A stretch of DNA of 60,000 nucleotides from Tubulanus polymorphus (Eukaryota > Nemertea > Palaeonemertea > Tubulaniformes > Tubulanidae): positions 11,493,155 through 11,553,154 of the forward strand of contig NC_134033.1 in the NCBI RefSeq assembly GCF_964204645.1, read 5' to 3'. Both the position numbers and the translations under genes were made by a program. Of the stretch, positions 50,289 to 60,000 are shown piece after piece; position 1 is the first letter of the stretch, and every line of letters begins with the position of its first letter. The notes below the pieces were generated by a model. It had not been told where the DNA came from. It saw only the letters and a program-made list of their open reading frames with translations, and did no database searches.

Positions 50289-53200
50289 TTACAATCGACT
50301 TTCGTTTTCCGGAGTCGTCGGTTCCGCGTACGGATTACTGAATACTTCAGCGATCGGAACCGCGTGAGGATTCTCGATGACGTCGTTGACGTCGTCAGCG
50401 GCGACCGGGTTTTCGTCTTCGAGGCGGTATTCTTCGCCGTCGTCCGGTCCGTGCGTGCAACCTTCGTGTCCGTCCATCTCGAGAAGGTCCGCCGATCCTT
50501 CGCTTTCGGACGACGTGTCAGAACGCGCGTCGTCGTCGTCGCTATCGCTGCTCAGTCGTATGACGTCATCTTCGTTTCGTAGATTCTCGAGGAACTCCAA
50601 ACGATCGACCGCGTCTAAATTCTCGTCGGGCGGCGGCGGCGCCATCTCTTCCGGACTCGAATCGATGATATCCGCGTCGCTAGGTAACAGCGTCATCGGT
50701 TCCTGGACGAATTCAAACGTAACTTCCGGCGACTCCGCAACGACTCGATCTTCGTTCTGATTCGTCGGTTTCTCCTGCTCCGGGGAATCGTCGGGTAAGA
50801 ACCGATTCTCGAAGAACGAAACATCTGGAGCAACTTTTTCCATCATATCGTCGTCTTCGCTGGACGTCGTTTCGAAATCGATTTCGGCGTCTGGAACATC
50901 GGCGCTTTCGTCGTCGGCTTCATCGTCATCGTCGTATTCGCGATCGTCTTCGGGTATAGGTGTCGCCGCTTGTATCTGCACGCGTGGAATATCGCAGAAC
51001 GCCAACATAGTCGGTCGATCCCACAAAAACTCGACCTCTTCTTCGTCGTCGTCGTCGTATTCTGGAGGAGCGATGACGATCATATCGTCCTCCGGCGAAT
51101 CGAATATGATATCCGGAGGAGGAGGCAACGATTCATCGTCGCTCGACGATTCTTCAATCGGACTCGGCTCGACGATATCCGGAATGTAAACGCCGTCGGA
51201 GAGGAACATTTCGGGAGGAATGGGGGGCAACGGTTCATCGTCGGATACGAATTCGTCGCCGTCTTCCGTTTCACCGTTGGATAAATCTTCGGACTCAGAA
51301 CTGGCGATCGGAGCGGCGGCTTCGCTGTCCGGAACAACGGGAGGAGGAACGGGAGGTGGAACGGGAGGCGGTGGAAGCGTCAGTTTACCGAAATCGCCGA
51401 GTTCATCGCGCTGTTTCTGGCGTATATGACGTATGATGTCTTCCTCTTGCGACGGACTGACCGAGTCATCGGCGTACGAGAACGACATCGGACTCGGCAG
51501 CATGTTCCACGAGATCAACTCGCCGGGATGATGACTCGACGAGCTGGACAGCGACGGCGACGTCAAACTCTTCTTCATCTGCTGAAGCGTGATGCGTTGC
51601 GCGCGTTTGATCTCCGGCGATTTCGGGTCGATTCCGCGTTGCGCCAACTTCGGCGACATCGCTGGCGCGACTTTGTGACGTTCCGGCGACCTATCCGCAG
51701 CTGTGGCGTGCGCTGCGCCGGTGGTGTGGTGCTCCGATAGGATGGAATCGGCGCTGTACGATTGCTTGGGAAGGTGTCGTTTGTGTAGAACGTAAGGTAT
51801 ATCGTCGATGAGATCGATGCCCGAGTCGTCTTTACAACTGGCACGAATGCCTCGGATGTTCAGCTCTGCGACGTCGTTATCAACATCCGTTTCTTCAACG
51901 TTTATCTCACGCTCTTCGGCTCGTTTCTCGTCGTCGACTTTATTTTCTTTATCCTCGTCTACGTCGTCTAACGATTCGTGTTTCGGTTTACGCTCCTCGG
52001 CGACTTCCGTACTGGCGCTATCGATATCCGAATCGGCATCTTTTACAATATCGCCTTCCATAAGAAGATCGTCGATACCTAAAACGTCTTCCCTCTCCCA
52101 CGAGACGACGTGCATCAACGCCCCGCCGTCGTGCACGAACTCGGGACTAGAAAGCTCCGAATCGGATTCGGATTTCATAATATCGGGACTACTACAGGTA
52201 TCTATATCAGTCAGATTTAAACCTCCCTCGGCGCCTTGAGGCTCAAGTGATAACCGCTTAGTATCGGTGTCGTCTGGACCTAGTACGTGCGACTCGACGA
52301 GTTTAGAAACCTTTTCGGGACTACGCAAAACGCGTTTCTTCGCTCGATCGAGCGAATCGTGTTGGTCGGATTCGGCCGAAGTTAAACTCTCTTCGACCTC
52401 CTTCTGACGCTGCAGACGACATAAATTACCGTCGCGTTTTTGCGACTCGCCGCGTACAAATACGACGGCGTCGTCGCTCGTCAGCGTTATATCGACCCCC
52501 GCCCCGTCTTCCCGCCTACGCATCGATTCATCCTCGTCCTCGCCGCCGGATAAATCCAGCGGTCGAAAACTATCGAACAAATCGGAATCCCTACGATTCT
52601 GAAACTCGTCGCCGTCTAAAATGCGAGCGAGTTCCGGCTCGTAGTCGCCATCGCCGACCAGTGGTTGAGCGTCAGGACTGACCGGCGACGGAGAATGCTG
52701 CCCATTTTGGTTACTAAAAGCGAACACGGTGTTCATACGCTCTGAAAATGAATCCGACTCGGGGAAATTGTTAGCTTCTAAAATCTGTTCAGTGGTTAGT
52801 TCATATTGCGACGATATTTCATTGTCATTTGCATTTTGAGTAGTAGGAGACGCGTCGGAACTGGAGGCGGAACGCTCGTTGTCGTCATCGTCGTCGGGAA
52901 AATCGGAATCAACCAGAAGCAACGGCGTCTGCCGCGGCACGAGACCTTTAGCGACCAGTTCCGACACGACTCGTGCATGATCAGTAGTAGAAACAAAACA
53001 AGACTCATCTCTCGCACCTGTATTGTCGATCGGTTCTCCGGGAGGTGATGGCGGCGGCGGCGGCAACGAGTCCTCGCTGGCGGTCCGATTGTAATCCTGC
53101 CGGTAATCCTCGGGCGGTGGCGGTAGCGAGTCTTTTCTCGGCGATCCGGCCGAACGGCTCGACTGCGATGTGTCGTCGTGCACGTCGGCCGTTTCGACGC

Positions 53201-53355
53201 GTGAGAGCACGTTCTCACGCGACGATATGTCCAGCGTATGCGAACCGCTTGACGTTGAGTTGTGACTGTGATAGTGCTGCAGGTCGGTCGAGTTCAATGT
53301 GCTCGATTTCGTCGTGGCGCCGTCGCTTCGGTTCGACACGCGAGCACTCATCGAT
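50289..53355 (-). CDS. Long terminal exon: acidic, proline-rich disordered protein
   Basis: One uninterrupted exon gives about 1,021 codons and ends in TAA. An ATG lies four bases inside the exon, but the sequence before it is CAG|A-TCG-ATG, and the frame is compatible with the upstream microexons, so this is probably the last exon of a longer gene. The protein has no catalytic domain I can see. It is rich in Asp, Glu, Ser and Pro, with LPPPP motifs near residues 76 and 94, an LPPPPVPPPVPPPVV block near residue 660, and further LPPIPP and SLPPPPD motifs. One segment, EEDIIRHIRQKQRDELGDF, looks helical. The last residues, ESRL, fit a class I PDZ ligand. Proline motifs of this kind can bind EVH1, SH3 or profilin. 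This suggests a cytoskeletal or scaffold protein, but that is inference. No family recognised. Several frames on the opposite strand are shadows. Confidence 0.85.
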
Positions 53356-55751
53356 CTGAAATAGAGACGAAAATATTCATTATTCGTAGCAGGTATTCGG
53401 GTTTCTTTTATATAATTGGGTTAAGATGAGAATAAAGATCCAGTTCCACAGTTGTGAGTTAAGATTTGACTCGGCAGTAAACAACAGTCGACTCTTGGTC
53501 CTCATTACTCGGTTTTTCACCGGATTGGCAATCAGGCCACTCAGTAAGTAGCATCGGGACTTACAATATCTCACTGAATCTAGAATCAGGGAACTCAACA
53601 GCATTGGGACAATAAATATTGCACTGAGTTGAGAATCAGTGAACTCGGTAGCTCGGGACTTAAAATATTTCCACAAATCTATTATCTGGGAACTTAAGTA
53701 GTGTTGGGACTGTTAAAATGATTACACCAAGTTGGCAAAAAGAATGTCATTTCCATATAAATCTTAGTGAAATTCATCAACTTTATCATGTTGACCACTA
53801 CAAAGTGAGGACTCAGAGTCTACCGTAATTGAAAATGAACTAATTCAACGCTAGAGTCAAATTTAACTAAAAAACTTTGGAACCGGCCCCAACAGTTTAT
53901 AGTAAGTCTATGAAATGAGACAATCGATAAATAGAAAAAAAAAGCGATGGACAACTTAAAAATTGAGGTAACAAAAAGCGTTTAAAAATATTCAAAAAAG
54001 CCTTCAAGCCGTCGAAAAATATAGCTCTGAAAGTGAAAGTTTTTATTAGTATAAGTGAGTGAGTGACAGGAACAACAAAAATTACTAGTCATTCATTCAA
54101 ACATTCTCATTCATAGGACCATCATCAGTTAATCTAAGGACCCCAGAACACACAACATTGATATATAGAGGCTTTGCAGTTGTGAGCTCAATCCCCATTT
54201 TTGTCAATTCATCAGCTACGATGACCAATCAATAATATCGTTCAGCCGCCACAATGAACATGTTATAACTGTATTCAATAATTTAAAATGATATTAATCT
54301 AAAAAATGCTGAACAGGTTTTTGTTGCGATTTGCATCAATGACGACGTGACGTGTTTTTTTTTTCAATCAACCAACATTGAGTGACAGTGACGTCACGCG
54401 TGCAAAACCTCTATTGATACAGGTAAACCGGTCAGTTTTCTAAAACCGACTCGCTAAACCGAACACATTCCGATTACCCCGAGACTACATCATTAATGTA
54501 CTAACAACTTCACACCATTCACACACAAAAATAAAGAACAGCGAAACCTTTTGTTCGAAGTGAAGAATGAAACCATCTCCAAACTGTTGAACGCATGCTT
54601 AACAGCAAGACAAACCCGTAGAATAAATATCTAACCCGATTGTCGCGCAAATTTGTCCCCTTTTCATAGAAATCAAACGCAGAAAACATTGATATAGATA
54701 CACAATGTATATGACCACAATCAAGTGAAGTCACTTCGATCAAACATGTTTTATTCTTTGTTCAGTCATTGCCAGCCGCGCAATCCAGCAAAATGTGCTA
54801 GTATGCTGCACTTATTGTGTCAACAGAACGTCTTAAGACATTTGACAGAAACCCGGCATCAATTAGATAAATGAATTCCATCTCCAAACTCTAGACTTGA
54901 GAAATGTATGATGAGATGAAAGATATAGCTAGACATTGGCATCTCTTTTTCCAGTATAAGGACATAAATCAATTCAATTCCAATTAATCGAAGGTTTGAT
55001 TAATAGCAGTTAGGCAAGTGTTAGGCTGATATACTACAACCCTAAGTTACTAAGCATTTTATACTATCTTAAGTATCCCACCTTACACGAGTTTGCGGTA
55101 CATGGATCAAACCTGATTAAGAGCTGTTATGACATCTATGATAAAGGTGCATTCAGTTTTGCAGCATCATTTCTGGTAACCATTTTTCAATCAAAAATAC
55201 ATATCAAAATAAGGCCTCATATCAGGTCTGTGTTTAACGTCCAGTTTCTCAAAAATCATGATTAAATGACACCTTGTTTTTAGCCTTCATTGACTTCAAA
55301 CAACTATAACAATTCAATCACGATGATCTTTAGGACACTGGCTTATCCAGGAAATATCGATATTCAGAAGACAACAGTCAAATACTAAGGCAACAAGCAT
55401 GTAGCTAGTTGCACGGGAACCATCCATCATGCATTCCGTTCTAGGCAAAGCTTCGAAAAAATGATTGTCCATATATCCACGTTAAACAATTAAAGCATTT
55501 TCATATTCTAAATTTACTGAAACTCAAGAGGATCAGTCTTATAGTTAAGTGTTAATCTTAAGCCATCTTCATTCCTTCGATCGGTTATAGGATCAATATT
55601 AGTATAGCATGGTCTGATCTAAAGTTTTTGATTCCAAAATCAAATTCACAAGGAGCCCGGTCTTAGCGTCAATATGGGTATAGCATGGACTATGCAAAAT
55701 ACCATACTGAAATCTTTCTAGAATAATGTCTATGATTGATGGATGGTTCGC
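53356..55751 (-). other. Intron of the 50-58 kb gene
   Basis: The part of the intron nearest the long terminal exon. Contains a half copy of the CCAGTTCCACAG repeat at 53,438 and no exon that I can support. Confidence 0.5.
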
Positions 55752-55827
55752 CGGGTGCAGTTTCACGAAAAAAAAAACTAAACTTCATTTTCTCATTTCT
55801 ATTACTGTTTCGTGAAACTGGACCCTG
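55752..55827. repeat. Short hairpin, CAGTTTCACGAAA
   Basis: GCAGTTTCACGAAA at the left pairs with TTTCGTGAAACTGGACCC at the right over 76 bases. Confidence 0.55.
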
Positions 55828-55844
55828 CAATGAGAAAATACAGT

Positions 55845-56233
55845 GGTGTCTACACTGGAGCCTACAAAATGTGTTTCAATCGATCCACATTCAATAAATC
55901 CAGATTCAAATGAATTTCAAATAGTCAAAATTAGGCTCAGGTCAAACTGGTGTAGACCAGGCCGAGAGTCATAGTGGGCTAATCTGAAAGTACGTTCATA
56001 TGTAAATCACTCTTTATTATTCTATTAAGTTAATAGAATGTTGTCACTTCCAGGACCAGTTTGCCTTGCACTGGTTTGTTTTTGTGGGCCCTGTTTGGCA
56101 CGGACTCATTAACCCGGACCTAATCTGGCCGGCGCCAAATATGATACAGATCAAAAACATGACTTAGAAGAATCCAGATTTAGCAAATGTAGATTCATTG
56201 GAATATTTGCAATGACGCTCGAGTGTAGACACC
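55845..56233. mobile_element. 389-bp TIR element GGTGTCTACACT
   Basis: GGTGTCTACACTGGAGC at the left and GCTCGAGTGTAGACACC at the right form terminal inverted repeats. No coding frame. It lies in the intron between the 56.4 kb microexon and the long exon. Confidence 0.6.
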
Positions 56234-56391
56234 GCTTTTATGTGCAAACACCTCCTCTGCGAAAGAGAGAGAGAAAGAGAAATGTAATTTTAGTCCAAGA
56301 ATGACTATGCAAAAAACGTCTATCGTAATATATCCAGCAGGGCATGCTCGTTTAGTTTTACGTGCGCATGTGTGTTTTTGTGTGTGTATAC

Positions 56392-56436
56392 CTGCTACGT
56401 CGCGATGGCGAAGGCGATGGAGTCGTTCGTCTGCTT
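56392..56436 (-). CDS. 45-nt microexon, RS/SPSP repeat
   Basis: Acceptor TTTCTACAG and donor CAG|GTATAC frame a 45-nt exon. It starts with one base completing a codon and ends with AG, so it can be skipped without changing frame. It encodes SRRTTPSPSPSRRSR. Joining to the long exon gives an in-frame AGA codon. The Ser-Pro and Arg-Ser content suggests a phosphorylated basic linker. It belongs to the gene ending at 50,289. Confidence 0.72.
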
Positions 56437-57414
56437 CTGTAGAAAATAGAAACGAAAACAGATGCGGAAAAACGCGTCATCGATAATCGGGGTAAAGAAA
56501 AAAAATGTACGGCAAATTATTTTTTCTAATTACAGTTTTAAAGCGTAAGTATCGTTGCGGAGAGCACACTGACAATAAGTAGAATTTAACGAACTCAAAT
56601 TTGGCTGTAATATACACATCGCTGAGGTAATAAACTGATAAATAAATAAATAGTGTGCGTTGGAAATGATATCCATCGATTTATCGACAAAAAGCGCGAG
56701 TAAAAATTGATGTTTATCTCTCGGGGGTTAGGAACAGATACAAAGGATGGGAAAACACGACTACACAGAAAACGTAGACAGATACGATTAGTACCTAATA
56801 ATAGTAATGACCATGAATTTCAATATTTTCTAGATATTTCTATTCTTTATGATTTGTTTATCATCAATATCGAGAAGATAAATGATTCTTATGCAGTTTT
56901 TTTCTTCCTGACTCGCACGAGCCTATTCAGATATGGAAGACTACACTTAAGGCCGAAAACAAAATACCGGTAAGTAGATTGGAGACCATTAGCGATTGAA
57001 CTTGGATCTCTTGAACTTAGAGACTAGGGCAGTATTTAGAAGCACAAGCGTACACACATCTACGGTAACGACGGCTTTGTATGAAGTGTGAAAAAAATTG
57101 CTCACTTTGGCAGTGGCTGTAACGACCTATTAGGGAAATAAATATATTAATGAGGATAAGATACAATATCAATTAATTTGTAGACAGATCTTTTAGGATT
57201 TTTAGTTAAAAGATGCCTCGGATATGTTTGACACGGTTGTTTGTTCCTTCTTACGTTGCGCTTACAAAAAAAACTGTCGATACAAATTCATTTTTCTTAA
57301 TGCAAATTTTCAAAATGTGTTGTTTTTCTTTTCTCTTAATTTCAATTTATTTTTGAATTTTTTCGCGAAAATACATCACGAATATATTGTGGTTTTTTTT
57401 CTGTATGTAACTAC

Positions 57415-57450
57415 CTGCTGCGACTTGGTGACGGAGACGGACGAACCCTC
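57415..57450 (-). CDS. 36-nt microexon, RVRPSPSPSRSR
   Basis: Acceptor TTTTCAG and donor CAG|GTAGTT frame a 36-nt exon in the same phase as its neighbours. It reads RVRPSPSPSRS plus a split Arg. The peptide is clearly related to that of the next microexon, so the two probably arose by exon duplication. A T-rich tract precedes the acceptor. Confidence 0.7.
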
Positions 57451-58029
57451 CTGAAAATATGACGAGGCAAAAATGTTTCAAAAATCATTTATCAGTTCGG
57501 TTTTATTTTTCTTCAAAACAAAATCGACGCGAAAACAAACATAAGAATATAAGTACGAAAATTTCAGATTTTTAACGAATTTGGTGCATGTTCATAGTTT
57601 ATGAAAATTATTATGATTATTTCAGAAGCGGGCAGAAAAAAACGAAATTCATTTATTTGCAAAAATTTTAACTCGAGTAATTGGTTTCAAGAGCTGATTT
57701 TATACACGTGACACACGGTGAATTTGAGCAGTAAAGCACATTTAACATATGTCTATTTCTGTCAGGACGTTTAAGGTTTTACATGTAACGCATAGTGTGA
57801 ATATATATTCATAGTATTTAGCATTAGCACGTATTGTTTAAAGGTCGTGTGGCTACTTATACACTACTTATCATCGGACACAGACAGAGACATAAATGCA
57901 ATCAGACAAATAAATGGCCTGTTCACGTGAAAACTCCAGTATTCAGAGAATGGGAAGGTATTGTTGGTGAATAAAGCATTCGACAAGCCCACAGTTATCA
58001 GCCCATAGTTATTGACCACATCTCAATGC

Positions 58030-58140
58030 TTCTGCGGTGGTGGTTAGCACTGCTGGAGGTGCCACATTCAAATCTTAGGTCTAGGGTTGGAAGAGCTGCT
58101 TGTTAAGGTCATCACCTAGTTCAGCCAGGATGCCTTTTCG
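58030..58140 (+). repeat. Possible tRNA-derived SINE head
   Basis: GGTGGTTAGCACTG resembles a tRNA A box, and ATTCAAATC about 30 bases later resembles a degenerate B box, but no cloverleaf can be closed. A GGTTCGAACC B-box-like string also occurs at 723-732. Confidence 0.3.
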
Positions 58141-58648
58141 GCAGAAAAAATTTTCCTTTATGAAATAATTAAGAGTTCCCCTAGATCCAACGGTTTCATT
58201 CTATTTTTTCATTGTCACAGCGTGAACAGGCCTTCAACACCAAATACATTGTGGAAATAACAACATAAAATCTTTTTGGCCAACTTAACCAACAAAGACA
58301 CGTATAAAACAAAAAATATTGCATTTATCTTTATACGCTGGGCACATGTACAAATGGGTTACAGGAGCACCAGCTATCCCACAAGATGGCACCACTAAAT
58401 ATCAGACATGCTAGATCAAAAATATCAAGCCCTCGCATTAGGCAATCATGAGATTCCGTTGCACAATCAAACATGATGTCTGAATGTGAAATAGGTGTAT
58501 CGATTTTAAGAAGACTGACAGATCATGGTTGATATTCACTGGATACACACGCCAGCTCGGCGGCCAGTACCCCATCGAAAAAAAAAACCAAAAATTTCAG
58601 ACATAGATAAATATGGGGTATTACACAATACCGAGTATTACGCAATAC

Positions 58649-58690
58649 CTGTTACGTGATGCAAGCGAATTGACGCGATTACGACGAAAT
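58649..58690 (-). CDS. 42-nt microexon candidate, FRRNRVNSLASRN
   Basis: Acceptor TTTCGTCGACAG, with a T-rich tract before it, and donor CAG|GTATTG frame a 42-nt exon. It has the same split-Arg phase at both ends as the two downstream microexons, so all three join in frame. The encoded FRRNRVNSLASRN is basic with RxxS-type phosphorylation sites. Sequence similarity to the other two is low, so this is less certain. Further upstream exons must exist beyond it and were not found before 60,000. Confidence 0.5.
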
Positions 58691-59009
58691 CTGTCGACGA
58701 AAGCAAAAAATGTGGGGGAAAAAATGATAAGCGCACATCAAAAACTGAAGCCAACAAAAAATCTCGACTAACATGCAAAAATATGAAAGTGTAAAATCAT
58801 CTGACAATTCATAACCGAGTTTAAATCAAGTTTATTATACATCTGCTTCTATTGAAGAGGTCACTTCAGCAGCATGCCCAGTTGACCATTGTGTTCTATA
58901 AGTGAGTCCAAAGTCACCTGTTTGACAGCCAGGGACAGATCTTTCCATTCTACACAACTGAATCTCGCCGCACATTAGCAAGTGACCAGAAAGCTGCGAC
59001 TTGCAATTG

Positions 59010-59282
59010 AATACGGGTTATAGGCCTAATGTTCGTTACCGGAAGTAGGTATCAGTTTTCGCGTCAGCCAACTACATCTCAATGAAAATCCGTCGGTTCA
59101 AGTTTCCAGTAAGCATTTTCTCAAAAAATTGGGAAATCTTGGAAAAGGTGAGTGCGTGTATGGTCTTTGAGAAAATGCTTAATGGAAACTTGATCCCGAC
59201 GGATTTTCATTGAAATGTAGTTGGTTGACGCGAAAACGGTTACCAACTTCCGGTAACGAACGTTAGGCCTATAACCCGTATT
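59010..59282. mobile_element. Foldback element with ~115-bp arms
   Basis: Two arms of about 115 bases, nearly identical as reverse complements, start AATACGGGTTATAGGCCTAA and flank a short loop around 59,135-59,155. Differences are few, so it is young or recently homogenised. No open frame. Confidence 0.85.
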
Positions 59283-59613
59283 GAAACTGAATCCAGTGGA
59301 ACGTACGCTGAATTAGGCGCACAGTCAGCATTGTGCCAAAAATATTAACACACTAGATATTGACATCAAATAAGCTCGAATTGCTGGCACGCTGAGGCTT
59401 ACTTGCCACTAGTATGCAGCGAGCTTCAAGCACAACTTTCGAAATGTAGGTTTCGACAGTTGTAATATGTTTGGAATCGTCTATCGAAGCTGTAACAATA
59501 CGATCGAAATAGAAATAAGCACATCATCTATAGTTAACAATTATATCATGCAACATGCAACATGACATAAAATTGACAGAAGAAAGAAGAAATCTAGAAT
59601 ACAAAGTTTCTAG

Positions 59614-59796
59614 ATGCAACATCGAGAGACTTTTAAACGACGGCGATCGCTTCAGTCTGAAAGTTACGACGTATCAATTCCGTCTCTACGAAAATATACG
59701 CATTTGAAGAACACGGAGAAGTTTGTTTTAAACGAGGAAAACATTTTCAATTCTTCAAATGCGTTGGAATTTCTACGTCAAAAAGCAAATATCTAA
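59614..59796 (+). CDS. Small basic open frame, unassigned
   Basis: A 60-codon frame begins with ATG after a TTTCTAG that could also be a splice acceptor. It contains ETFKRRRSLQSESYDVSIPS and ends EFLRQKANI before a TAA. GC content rises slightly over the frame. It could be a last exon or chance. No family recognised. Confidence 0.2.
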   Translation: MQHRETFKRRRSLQSESYDVSIPSLRKYTHLKNTEKFVLNEENIFNSSNALEFLRQKANI

Positions 59797-60000
59797 TTTG
59801 AAAATCTGTGCATAAAAAATTCTCGCCACTCTGGGAGTGGACTTTAACTCTCCAAGTGCCTTAGTCGCGACCCACCAAAACTTTGTAATAGTTGCCTTAT
59901 CGCCAAAGCACTTTTTTGAGGCAGTATCAAAGAACTGCGAACACTAACAAATTTGATTATCAATTCTGACCACGAGTCAATACTAACTGCATAACCAAAG

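Noticed and set aside
50175-53359. Several plus-strand frames of 67 to 143 codons opposite the long exon
   Set aside because: They are antisense shadows of the 1,020-residue frame. Its Ser/Asp/Glu codon bias leaves the other strand open.

Overview
This is a eukaryotic, clearly animal, genomic window. The DNA is AT-rich. The genes have many short exons with GT-AG splice sites, introns of about 0.1 to 4 kb, no operons, and many small inverted-repeat elements. The best recognised gene is an invertebrate FARP (FERM, RhoGEF and pleckstrin domain protein). The sequence alone does not name the species. A marine lophotrochozoan such as a mollusc is my guess, at low confidence.

Layout. Positions 1 to 5,777 hold no gene I can support, only repeats and probable 3' UTR or intergenic DNA. 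Positions 5,778 to 21,893 carry the 3' two thirds of FARP on the minus strand: 19 exons whose splice phases all agree, giving 811 codons plus stop. They encode a disordered linker, the DH (RhoGEF) domain, PH1 and PH2. The FERM-coding exons were not found. Positions 22 to 50 kb are mostly non-coding, with small elements, a tandem duplication at 39.2 to 39.8 kb, and several weak exon candidates on either strand. The best of these is a plus-strand exon at 31.4 kb with a possible signal peptide. Positions 50,289 to 58,690 carry the 3' end of a second minus-strand gene. It has three tiny in-frame microexons (42, 36 and 45 nt, all in the same phase) that encode Arg/Ser/Pro segments, followed by one long terminal exon. 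That exon encodes about 1,020 residues of acidic, proline-rich, apparently disordered protein ending in a PDZ-ligand-like tail. I do not recognise this gene.

Mobile DNA is varied but entirely non-autonomous. It includes two 288-bp piggyBac-like elements in opposite orientation with TTAA flanks, a hAT-like element with an end fragment of a second copy, a 273-bp near-perfect foldback, a family of about 110-bp hairpins, a family of about 100-bp palindromes starting CCAGTTCCACAG, and several other terminal-inverted-repeat elements. I saw no transposase, reverse transcriptase, rRNA, true tRNA or CRISPR array.

Functionally, FARP proteins link membrane and cytoskeletal cues to Rho-family GTPases at synapses and dendrites. 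The second gene looks like a scaffold or cytoskeleton-associated protein because of its LPPPP motifs, RS-like microexons and PDZ tail, but this is inference. Nothing in the sequence ties the two genes together beyond shared strand and proximity.
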